Source: Variovorax guangxiensis
GTDB lineage: Bacteria; Pseudomonadota; Gammaproteobacteria; Burkholderiales; Burkholderiaceae_C
Direction of reading: 5' to 3'
NCBI RefSeq assembly: GCF_003952165.1
Contig: NZ_RXFT01000006.1
Coordinates: forward strand, 248,001 to 312,000
DNA length: 64,000 nt
The position numbers and the translations under genes are program-made. Each line of letters starts with the position of its first letter. Position 1 is the first letter of the stretch. Under the pieces are notes generated by a model. It saw only the letters and a list, made by a program, of their open reading frames with translations. It ran no database searches and had not been told where the DNA came from. Shown piece by piece: positions 56,840 to 64,000 of the stretch.

Positions 56840-57211
56840 TCAGAACTTCAGCACGTTCCAGACGCGGGGGCCGTTGGCGCCTGTTTCGCTCGAACCCTGG
56901 CGACCCGTGGCGGCGTCTGCCGGAAGCACTTCGTAGCCGGGCATGTTCGACTTGGGCTTGACGTTGATGCTCTGGGTGCGGCCGCCGTAGCGGACCTCGT
57001 CGACCGAGGCGCCGCTGTCCTCGGTGTGGATGTTCTCCACTTTCTGGTTGCGTCGGCCCTCGGCCTTCGCCTGCTCCTGATTTGGGAGCGCCTCGGCCGG
57101 AGCCGCCGCGGGGGCGGGCGCGGCCTGTTGCGCCTGCACGGCGGCAAAGGGGGTTGCGAAGGCCAGCGCCAGCAGGATGCGGCGGGCGACCAGGAGTGTG
57201 GAGCTAGGCAT
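56840..57211 (-). CDS. Periplasmic DUF2782-like protein
   Basis: 123 residues from the ATG at 57211. Signal peptide MPSSTLLVARRILLALAFATPFAAVQA, an Ala/Pro linker and a conserved core NIHTEDSGASVDEVRYGGRTQSINVKPKSNMPGYEVLPAD, as in DUF2782 proteins found next to polA/thrB. Function unknown. Divergent from polA with a 97-bp gap. Confidence 0.82.
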   Translation of the reverse strand: MPSSTLLVARRILLALAFATPFAAVQAQQAAPAPAAAPAEALPNQEQAKAEGRRNQKVENIHTEDSGASVDEVRYGGRTQSINVKPKSNMPGYEVLPADAATGRQGSSETGANGPRVWNVLKF

Positions 57212-57308
57212 GCATGCATTGTAGGCGCGCGCCTGCTTCCGGGGCGTCGGTTGGAACCTCGCGCCGTCGTGGTTCCGGGCGCCGCTGCGGGCACGGCAAA
57301 ATGGCCCG

Positions 57309-60128
57309 ATGACCGACAAGAAAACGCTGCTGCTCGTCGATGGCTCGAGCTACCTCTACCGCGCCTTCCACGCCATGCCCGACCTCCGGGCCGTGCCTGG
57401 CGACCCGAAGAGCCCGGCGACCGGGGCCATCCGCGGAATGATCAACATGATGACCGCGCTGCGCCGCGAGGTGCGCGCGGACTACGCCGCCTGCATCTTC
57501 GACGCGCCCGGCAAGACCTTCCGCGACGACTGGTACCCCGAGTACAAGGCCAACCGCTCGCCGATGCCCGACGACCTGCGCAGCCAGATCGAACCCATCC
57601 ACGAAGTGGTGAAGCTGCTCGGCTGGCCCGTGCTCAGCGTGCCCGACGTGGAGGCCGACGACGTCATTGGCACGCTCGCCCGGGTCGCCTCCTCGCAGGG
57701 CGTCGAAGTCATCGTCTCCAGCGGCGACAAGGACCTGAGCCAACTGGTCGACGAGCACATCACCATCATCGACACGATGAATGGCAAGCGGCGCGACGTG
57801 GCCGGCGTCACGGCCGAGTTCGGCGTGCCGCCCAGCTTGATGATCGACTACCAGACGCTGGTGGGCGACTCGGTCGACAACGTGCCCGGCGTTCCCAAGG
57901 TCGGCCCCAAGACGGCCGCCAAGTGGCTGCTCGAATACGGCTCGCTCGACGCGCTGATGGAGCGCGCCGCCGAAGTGAAGGGCGCCGCGGGCGAGAACCT
58001 GCGCCAGGCCATGGAACAGCTGCCGCTGAGCAGGCGCCTCGTGACCATCCGCACCGACTGCGACCTCGATGGCCACGTCGCGGGCCTGCCTTCGCTCGAA
58101 GGGCTGCCGGTGGGTGCGCCGCAGACGGCCGAGCTGAAGCCGTTCTACGAGAAGTTCGGCTTCAAGAGCCTGGTCAAGGGGCTCGAGGCGCAGGCCGTGC
58201 CGCCCGAGCTGATCGAGGAAAACCTCAAGAAGAAGGCGGCTTCCGGCAAGGCCGACACCGACCAGGGCGGCCTGTTCGACGAGCCCTCCGAAATGCAGGC
58301 GCTGGAGGCCGCCTCTCCCGCGAGCAACCTGAAGTACGAGACCATCACGACCTGGGAACAGCTCGACGCCTGGCTCGCGAAGCTCGAGGCGGCCGATCTC
58401 GCCGCCATCGACACCGAGACCACCTCGCTCGACGAGATGGTCGCGCAGATCGTGGGCATCAGCTTCAGCGTCACGCCCGGCGAGGCCGCGTACATCCCGC
58501 TGATGCACAACTACCCCGACGCGCCGCAGCAGCTGCCCTTCGACGAGGTGCTCGCGAAACTGCGGCCCTGGCTGGAGAACGGCGCGAAGAAGAAGCTCGG
58601 CCAGCACATCAAGTACGACCGGCATGTGTTCGCCAACCACGGCATCGAGGTGCAGGGCTACGCGCACGACACCATGCTGCAGAGCTACGTGCTCGAAGTG
58701 CACAAGCCGCACGGCCTTTCGAGCCTGGCCGAGCGCCACCTGGGCCGCAGCGGCATCTCCTACGAAGACCTGTGCGGCAAGGGCGCGCACCAGATCCCGT
58801 TCAGCCAGGTCGACATCGCCAAGGCCGCCGAATACTCGTGCGAGGACAGCGACCAGACGCTGGACGTGCACAACACGCTCTGGCCGCGCCTGCAGGCCGA
58901 CGAGAAGCTGCTCTTCATCTACCAGCTCGAGATGGATTCGAGCGAGGCGCTCTACCGCGTCGAGCGCAACGGCGTGCTGATCGACGCGCCCACGCTGGCC
59001 ACTCAGAGCCACGAGCTGGGCAAGCGCATCATGGAACTGGAGCAGGAGGCCTACGAGATCGCGGGCCAGCCCTTCAACCTCGGATCGCCCAAGCAGATCG
59101 GCGAGATCTTCTTCACCAAGCTGGGCCTGCCCGTGGTCAAGAAGACGCCGAGCGGCGCGCCCAGCACCGACGAAGAGGTGCTCGAGAAACTCGCTGAAGA
59201 CTACCCGCTGCCGGCCAAGATCCTCGAGCACCGCAGCCTCTCGAAGCTCAAGGGCACCTACACCGACAAGCTCGGCCAGCTCGCCAACCCGCGCACCGGA
59301 CGCGTGCACACGCACTACGCGCAGGCCGTGGCCGTCACCGGCCGGCTGAGCAGCAACGACCCGAACCTGCAGAACATCCCGATCCGCACGCCCGAAGGCC
59401 GGCGCGTGCGCGAGGCCTTCGTGGCGCCGGCGGGCAGCGTGATCGCCAGCGCCGACTATTCGCAGATCGAGCTGCGCATCATGGCCCACATCAGCGGCGA
59501 CGAGTCGCTGCTGCGCGCCTTCACCGAAGGCATCGACGTGCATCGCGCGACGGCCGCCGAGGTGTTCGGCTCCACGCCCGACCAGGTGTCGAGCGAGCAG
59601 CGCCGCTACGCCAAGGTCATCAACTTCGGCCTGATCTACGGCATGAGCAGCTTCGGCCTCGCGAAGAACCTCGGCATCGAGAACAAGGCCGCGGCCTCCT
59701 ACATCGAGCGCTACTTCGCGCGCTATCCGGGCGTGAAGGCCTACATGGACGAGACCAAGGCGCTGGCCAAGGAGCAGGGCTACGTCGAGACCGTGTTCGG
59801 CCGGCGCCTGTACCTGCCCGAGATCAACTCGCCCAACGGCCCGCGCCGCGGCGGCGCCGAGCGCGCGGCCATCAACGCGCCGATGCAGGGCACGGCGGCC
59901 GACCTCATCAAGCTCAGCATGGTCAAGGTACAGAACGTGCTTGACGAGGAGAAGCGCGCGACCCGAATGATCATGCAGGTGCACGACGAACTGGTGTTCG
60001 AGGTGCCCGAGGCCGAGGTCGAGTGGGTGCGCACCGAGATCCCGCGCATCATGGCCGGCGTCGCATCGCTGAAGGTGCCGCTGCTGGCCGAGATCGGCGT
60101 CGGTCCTAACTGGGACAAGGCGCACTGA
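57309..60128 (+). CDS. polA: DNA polymerase I
   Basis: 939 residues, the normal length. N-terminal 5'-3' exonuclease (LLVDGSSYLYRAFHAM, DAPGKTFRDDWYPEYKANR, SGDKDLSQLV), 3'-5' exonuclease with DTETTSLDEM, and polymerase motifs A (DYSQIELRIMAHISGDESL), B (RRYAKVINFGLIYGMSSFG) and C (QVHDELVFEV). Fills gaps and removes RNA primers. Because the prophage encodes no polymerase of its own, host enzymes are presumably needed for its replication. Confidence 0.97.
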   Translation: MTDKKTLLLVDGSSYLYRAFHAMPDLRAVPGDPKSPATGAIRGMINMMTALRREVRADYAACIFDAPGKTFRDDWYPEYKANRSPMPDDLRSQIEPIHEVVKLLGWPVLSVPDVEADDVIGTLARVASSQGVEVIVSSGDKDLSQLVDEHITIIDTMNGKRRDVAGVTAEFGVPPSLMIDYQTLVGDSVDNVPGVPKVGPKTAAKWLLEYGSLDALMERAAEVKGAAGENLRQAMEQLPLSRRLVTIRTDCDLDGHVAGLPSLEGLPVGAPQTAELKPFYEKFGFKSLVKGLEAQAVPPELIEENLKKKAASGKADTDQGGLFDEPSEMQALEAASPASNLKYETITTWEQLDAWLAKLEAADLAAIDTETTSLDEMVAQIVGISFSVTPGEAAYIPLMHNYPDAPQQLPFDEVLAKLRPWLENGAKKKLGQHIKYDRHVFANHGIEVQGYAHDTMLQSYVLEVHKPHGLSSLAERHLGRSGISYEDLCGKGAHQIPFSQVDIAKAAEYSCEDSDQTLDVHNTLWPRLQADEKLLFIYQLEMDSSEALYRVERNGVLIDAPTLATQSHELGKRIMELEQEAYEIAGQPFNLGSPKQIGEIFFTKLGLPVVKKTPSGAPSTDEEVLEKLAEDYPLPAKILEHRSLSKLKGTYTDKLGQLANPRTGRVHTHYAQAVAVTGRLSSNDPNLQNIPIRTPEGRRVREAFVAPAGSVIASADYSQIELRIMAHISGDESLLRAFTEGIDVHRATAAEVFGSTPDQVSSEQRRYAKVINFGLIYGMSSFGLAKNLGIENKAAASYIERYFARYPGVKAYMDETKALAKEQGYVETVFGRRLYLPEINSPNGPRRGGAERAAINAPMQGTAADLIKLSMVKVQNVLDEEKRATRMIMQVHDELVFEVPEAEVEWVRTEIPRIMAGVASLKVPLLAEIGVGPNWDKAH

Positions 60129-60210
60129 GAAAGAACATCAAGAAGAAGAGAGCAGGGAACGGACAAGGACGAGACAACCAGCCAGCCACAGAAGGAAGAA
60201 ACGCAAGAAC

Positions 60211-61488
60211 ATGAACCGATTCCCTCACCGCAAACTCCTGCTTGCCGCAGTCTGCGCCGCCTTCCTCGGCAGCGCCTTCGCGGCACCCGACGCGAAGATC
60301 GCCGCGCTTGCCGCCAAGGAAAAGCCGGCCCTGCTCGACACGCTGAAGGAGCTGGTCTCCATCGAGTCCGGCAGCCGCGACCTCGACGGCCTGGAGAAGA
60401 TATCCGACCTCATTGCCGCGAAGTTCAAGACGCTGGGCGGCGAAGTCGAGCTGATCGACCCGAGCGCCGACGCCTACCGCATGGAGGACACGCCCGAGAA
60501 GATCGGCCGCGTGGTGCGCGCCACCTTCAAGGGCACCGGCAAGAAGAAGATCCTGCTGATCGCGCACATGGACACGGTCTACACCGTGGGCATGATCAAC
60601 AGGCAGCCTTTCCGCATCGACGGCGACAAGGCCTACGGCCTGGGCATCGCCGACGACAAGCAGGGCGTGGCCGTCATCACGCACATCGTGTCGATGCTGC
60701 AGGCCATGAAGTTCAAGGAATACGGCACGCTGACCGTGCTCATCAACGGCGACGAGGAAATCAGCTCGCCCGGCGCGCGCTCCCTCATCACGCGCATGGG
60801 TAGCGAGCACGATGCGGTGCTGTCCTTCGAAGGCGCTTCCATCAAGGAAGACAAGCTCTCGCTCGCCACCGCGGGCATCGCCTCGGTCACGCTGAACGTC
60901 ACGGGCAAGGCCTCGCATGCGGGCTCGGCGCCCGAACTCGGCGTGAATGCGCTGTACGAGCTCTCGCACCAGATCCTGCAGATGCGCGATCTGTCCGACC
61001 CCGCCACGGGCCTGAAGATGAACTGGACCATCTCCAAGTCGGGAACCAACCGCAACGTGATCCCGGCCAGCGCCACCGCCGCGGCGGACGTGCGCGTGCT
61101 GAAGGTGAGCGACTACGACCGTATCGAGCAGCAGGTGAACGAGCGCGTGAAGAAGCAACTCATTCCCGAAGCCAAGGTCGAGCTGAAGTTCGAGCGCCGC
61201 CGTCCGCCGCTGGAGTCCTCCGAAGCCTCGGTCGCCATGGCCCGCCATGCACAGCAGATCTACAGGGACGAACTCGGCCTGCCGCTGGGTGCCGACGACA
61301 AGGCCGCCGGCGGCGGCACCGACGCGGCCTTCGCGGCGCTGAAGACCAAGGCGCCGGTGGTCGAGCGCTTCGGCCTGCAAGGCTTCGGCGCACATTCGGC
61401 CGATGCGGAGTACGTGCTGGTCAATTCGATCGAGCCGCGCCTGTACCTCGGCACGCGGATGGTCATGGACCTCGCGCGAGGAAAGTGA
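60211..61488 (+). CDS. M20 metallopeptidase, carboxypeptidase G2-like
   Basis: 425 residues. Signal peptide MNRFPHRKLLLAAVCAAFLGSAFA, then LLIAHMDTVYTVG (metal-binding His and catalytic Asp), GLGIADDKQG, INGDEEISSPGARSLI (catalytic Glu), dimerisation domain and C-terminal GLQGFGAHSADAEYV with the last metal His. Closest in style to periplasmic glutamate carboxypeptidase (CPG2), which removes C-terminal glutamate from folates and peptides. The exact substrate is inferred. Confidence 0.9.
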   Translation: MNRFPHRKLLLAAVCAAFLGSAFAAPDAKIAALAAKEKPALLDTLKELVSIESGSRDLDGLEKISDLIAAKFKTLGGEVELIDPSADAYRMEDTPEKIGRVVRATFKGTGKKKILLIAHMDTVYTVGMINRQPFRIDGDKAYGLGIADDKQGVAVITHIVSMLQAMKFKEYGTLTVLINGDEEISSPGARSLITRMGSEHDAVLSFEGASIKEDKLSLATAGIASVTLNVTGKASHAGSAPELGVNALYELSHQILQMRDLSDPATGLKMNWTISKSGTNRNVIPASATAAADVRVLKVSDYDRIEQQVNERVKKQLIPEAKVELKFERRRPPLESSEASVAMARHAQQIYRDELGLPLGADDKAAGGGTDAAFAALKTKAPVVERFGLQGFGAHSADAEYVLVNSIEPRLYLGTRMVMDLARGK

Positions 61489-61590
61489 GCTCACCCCCAG
61501 GCTTCGCGCACTTCGTGTCGCTTCGCCAACCCCCTCGCCGGGGGCAACACCAGTGGCCCGGCAAAGCCGGTTCCACGGTGTTCCGCGAAG
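61489..61590. repeat. Dispersed Comamonadaceae-type intergenic repeat
   Basis: The segment after the M20 gene reads CACCCCCAGGCTTCGCGCAC... CCCCCTCGCCGGGGG... CCCGGCAAAGCCGGTTCC, with hairpins CCCCC-TCG-CCGGGGG-like and CCGGC-AAA-GCCGG. I recognise this type as a repeat scattered between genes in Variovorax and relatives; it is not coding. A search of the genome would show the copy number. Confidence 0.6.
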
Positions 61591-61615
61591 AAGGCATGAA
61601 CTGCCGCTGATCATC

Positions 61616-62518
61616 ATGCGACTGCGCCACATCGAGGTCTTCAACGCGATCATGCTCACGGGCAGCGTGAGCGCGGCGGCGCGGCTCATCAACATCACCC
61701 AGCCGGCGGTGAGCCGCACGCTGCAGCATGCCGAGCTGCAGCTGGGCTTTCCGTTGTTCCAGCGCGCCAAGGGACGGCTCACGCCGACCACCGAGGCGCT
61801 CACGCTGTATCCGCACATCGAGCGGCTGTTCGCGCAGCTCGACGAGGTGCAGCGGCTCGCCGCCAACCTGCGCACGGCGGGCGACACCGGCGAGCTGCGC
61901 ATCCTGAGCGTGCTGGCCCTGAGTTACGACATCCTGCCGCGCGCGCTGAAAGCGTTCCGCGAGAAGCATCCGGGCTACGCGATCACGGTGGAGTCGCTGC
62001 ACTCGCCGCAGATCATGTCGGCGCTGCTGCTGCAGGAGGCCGACGTGGGCTTCGCCTTCAGCCCGGCGGTGCACCCATCGCTCACGCAGGAGACGCTGGC
62101 TGACAGCCGCATGGTGTGCATCGCGCCCAAGGGAATGCTGCCGCGCGCGCTGGTGCGCAACGGCTCGGTGGCGCTGCACGACCTGGTCGACCGGCCGGTG
62201 ATCGGCCTGGACAGCCGCGACCCCGTGGGCACCAGCCTGAGCCAGGCCTGCCGGCAGGCGGGCGTGGGCTTCCAGCAGGCGGTGGTCACGGTGCAGACCT
62301 ATCACGCGGCGCTGGCGATGGCGCACCACGGCATCGGCGTGGCGCTGGTCGACGGCTGCACCGCGCGCTCGGCGGACCGCGCCAAGGTCGACGTGCTGAC
62401 GCTGGAGCCGCACATCCCGGTGCCGATCCGTGCGCTGCGCTTCGCGGCGCGGCCCGATTCGGTGGCGGTGCGCGAAATCACCCGCTGCATGCAGCAGGCG
62501 ATACAGGACACGATCTAG
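61616..62518 (+). CDS. LysR family transcriptional regulator
   Basis: 300 residues from the ATG at 61616. The winged-helix N-terminus (LRHIEVFNAIMLTGSVSAAARLINITQPAVSRTLQHAELQLGFPLFQRAKGRLTPTTEA) and the periplasmic-binding-like effector domain follow the family. It converges on the D-amino-acid dehydrogenase gene (3-bp gap between stops), so it may regulate amino-acid catabolism, but its target is not visible. Confidence 0.92.
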   Translation: MRLRHIEVFNAIMLTGSVSAAARLINITQPAVSRTLQHAELQLGFPLFQRAKGRLTPTTEALTLYPHIERLFAQLDEVQRLAANLRTAGDTGELRILSVLALSYDILPRALKAFREKHPGYAITVESLHSPQIMSALLLQEADVGFAFSPAVHPSLTQETLADSRMVCIAPKGMLPRALVRNGSVALHDLVDRPVIGLDSRDPVGTSLSQACRQAGVGFQQAVVTVQTYHAALAMAHHGIGVALVDGCTARSADRAKVDVLTLEPHIPVPIRALRFAARPDSVAVREITRCMQQAIQDTI

Positions 62519-62521
62519 GTC

Positions 62522-63733
62522 CTAGGTTTTCAGGGCCTGCGCCACGCGCAGCGCCGAGCCGAAGGCCAGTGTGAAGCCGAGCGCGCCGTGGCCGGTGTTG
62601 AACAGCATGTTCGAAGGCGCGCTCTCCAGCCGTCCGATGATCGGCAGCCCCTTGGGCGTGGCGGGGCGCATGCCTGTCCAGGGGTGCAGTTCCTCGAGCC
62701 GGCTCGCATGCGGGAAGAGGGCGCGCGTGGCGGCCGCCAGTGTCTCGATGCGCGTGGCCGGAATGCTCGCGTCATGCCCAACCAGCTCGGCCATGCCCGC
62801 CACGCGCAGGCGCGAGCCGATGCGCGCGAACACCACCTTGCGCGCGCTGTCGGTCACGTTCACGCGCGGCGCGGCACCGGGCGCGGGGTCGACGTCCACC
62901 GTGATGCTGTAGCCCTTGAGCGGATAGACCGGCAGGTACGCGCCGAGCGCACGTCCCAGCTTGTGCGAGGCCGAGCCCAGCGCCATCACGAAGGCATCGG
63001 CTTCCACGTCGCCGCTGCCGGTGTGCACGGCGGCGATGCGGCGTCCGCTGCGCACGAAGCCGCGCACGTCGGTGCCGGTGATGAAGCGCACGCCGCGCGC
63101 GCCAAGTGCCTTCGTCAGCTCCGTGCACACCTTGAGGCAGTCGGCCGCGCATTCGCTCGGCGTGTAGACGGCGCCCGCCATCCGGTCGCGGTAGCTGGCG
63201 AGGGCGGGCTCGATGGCGACGCATTCCTCGGGCGTCACCAGCCGCTGCTCGCTGCCCATCCTGCGCTGCAGTTCGAGCTGCGCCCGCGCGCCCTCGAGAG
63301 AGGCGGCACTGGCGTACAGCACCAGCTTGCCGGTGGCGGAGAAATCGCAGTCGGGCGAGAGCTCGGCGCGCATGGCCTCGAACTCGATGCGGCTCGACGC
63401 GGCCAGCTCCAGCAGCCTCGCGGTGGTGTCGCGCGAGGTGCGCGCGTTGCAGGCCGCGAGGAACTCCATGCCCCAGCGCCACTGCAGCGGATCGAGCTGC
63501 GGGCGCAGCTTGAGCGGCGAGGCAGACGAAAGCAGCAGCTTGGGCAACTGCTTCCAGATCGAAGGATCGGCCAGCGGCTGCACGTACGAGTAGCTCAGCT
63601 GCGCGCCGTTGCCCCCGCTCGCGCCCGAGCCGGGAGCGGCGCGGTCGATCACGGTGACCTGATGGCCCTGGCGCTCGAGCTGCCAGGCGGTCGCCAGGCC
63701 CACGATGCCGGCGCCGAGCACACACACATGCAT
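62522..63733 (-). CDS. dadA: D-amino-acid dehydrogenase
   Basis: 403 residues from the ATG at 63733. FAD-binding Rossmann motif VLGAGIVGLATAWQLERQGHQVTVIDR at the very N-terminus, GNGAQLSYSYVQPLADP, and the C-terminal HPWTGMRPATPKGLPIIGR...GHGALGFTLAFGSA typical of DadA. Oxidises D-amino acids to 2-oxo acids and passes electrons to the respiratory chain. Divergent from a secreted-protein gene. Confidence 0.9.
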   Translation of the reverse strand: MHVCVLGAGIVGLATAWQLERQGHQVTVIDRAAPGSGASGGNGAQLSYSYVQPLADPSIWKQLPKLLLSSASPLKLRPQLDPLQWRWGMEFLAACNARTSRDTTARLLELAASSRIEFEAMRAELSPDCDFSATGKLVLYASAASLEGARAQLELQRRMGSEQRLVTPEECVAIEPALASYRDRMAGAVYTPSECAADCLKVCTELTKALGARGVRFITGTDVRGFVRSGRRIAAVHTGSGDVEADAFVMALGSASHKLGRALGAYLPVYPLKGYSITVDVDPAPGAAPRVNVTDSARKVVFARIGSRLRVAGMAELVGHDASIPATRIETLAAATRALFPHASRLEELHPWTGMRPATPKGLPIIGRLESAPSNMLFNTGHGALGFTLAFGSALRVAQALKT

Positions 63734-63946
63734 GGAGGCAGCTTTCCGGAGAGATGGATGGATTGAATGAATGTTCGGCAGAACGGTGGCTTTTGACTGT
63801 AGGCGCGCGCGGCCCGTACCGGAAATGCCAAAAGCACCCCCGCCCATAACCTTTGGGCATGGATCAGCTTTCTATTGGAATTTGTGGTTTTGTTTCGCCC
63901 GTTCCTACACTGGCCGCCTGTTCAGTCCAACCGAATGAAGGCTCGA
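63734..63946. promoter_or_regulatory. Divergent promoter region dadA / 63947
   Basis: 213 bases between divergent starts, with a TTTCTATTGGAATTTGTGG AT-rich part at about 63868-63890 that stands out and probably contains promoters. No coding sequence seen. Confidence 0.4.
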
Positions 63947-64000
63947 ATGAAACTCTCCGTCCTCATGGCTACCATGGCCGCCACGGTGTTCTTCACCGCC
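63947..64000 (+). CDS. Start of a secreted protein (cut by window)
   Basis: MKLSVLMATMAATVFFTA... is the beginning of a signal peptide; AAGG precedes the ATG by 6 bases (in-frame ATG 63935 is an alternative). Divergent from dadA, so a substrate-binding protein of an amino-acid ABC transporter would be a natural neighbour, but only 18 codons are visible. Confidence 0.6.
   Translation, partial: MKLSVLMATMAATVFFTA

Noticed and set aside
57204..60125. A 973-codon minus-strand frame opposite polA
   Set aside because: Shadow of the third-position GC bias in polA; no recognisable motif. The same applies to the long frames opposite uvrD (52334-54424) and the M20 peptidase (60106-61902).

Overview
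The window is GC-rich proteobacterial chromosome. The gene content and order (thrB, a DUF2782-type protein and polA together; a BPSS1780-type membrane protein; many short-chain dehydrogenases; a dispersed intergenic repeat I associate with Variovorax and relatives) suggest a beta-proteobacterium of the Comamonadaceae, most likely Variovorax or a close relative. This placement is inferred from memory of families, not from a database search.

Left host arm (1-7058). It opens with a CoA-thioester catabolic cluster on the + strand: a 5'-truncated acyl-CoA ligase, two SDR dehydrogenases, a MarR regulator and a 4-hydroxybenzoyl-CoA-type thioesterase. Next come a probably autoregulated HTH protein, tRNA-Arg(ACG), tRNA-His(GTG), an HNH endonuclease and several small genes.

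Prophage (7059-49250, about 42.2 kb). A complete-looking temperate podovirus-like prophage sits in the 3' half of a tRNA-Lys(CTT) gene, flanked by a perfect 55-bp direct repeat. The left part holds integrase, a DUF4224-type partner, small early genes, an AntA/AntB-type antirepressor, Arc/CopG-type proteins, a toxin/antitoxin-like operon, and a CI/Cro switch. The switch has paired operators that are repeated, with identical 23-bp spacing, at a second promoter 2 kb away. Rightward early genes include a CII-like activator, a replication initiator with a (Ser-Pro)n hexanucleotide repeat, and a T7-like primase-helicase. Late genes follow: terminase small and large subunits, P22-like portal, an unusual DD-carboxypeptidase/LamG fusion, holin-like proteins, GH24 endolysin, Rz with nested Rz1, scaffold, N4-gp56-type coat, tail hub and fibre proteins with Asp-box and LamG-like features, and large ejection-type proteins. 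Opposite-strand cargo genes are an AbiU2-type HEPN protein, a small membrane protein and a polymerase-beta-fold nucleotidyltransferase next to attR. A short motif (CCCCASTARGGTTCG-like) recurs at four boundaries of the late module and may be a phage promoter or processing element.

Right host arm (49251-64000). It contains the intact tRNA-Lys, an SDR gene, tRNA-Ala(CGC), an alpha/beta hydrolase, GMP reductase with a possible attenuator leader, a UvrD/Rep helicase, a membrane protein, homoserine kinase, a DUF2782-like protein, DNA polymerase I, an M20 (carboxypeptidase G2-like) peptidase, a LysR regulator, a D-amino-acid dehydrogenase and the start of a secreted protein.

How it fits together: the prophage has every module expected of a functional temperate phage (integration, switch, replication, packaging, lysis, virion) plus several candidate anti-phage or lysogenic-conversion genes. 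I saw no frameshift or deletion in its core genes. Its repressor lacks a cleavable peptidase domain, so induction may depend on the antirepressor rather than on RecA-driven cleavage.
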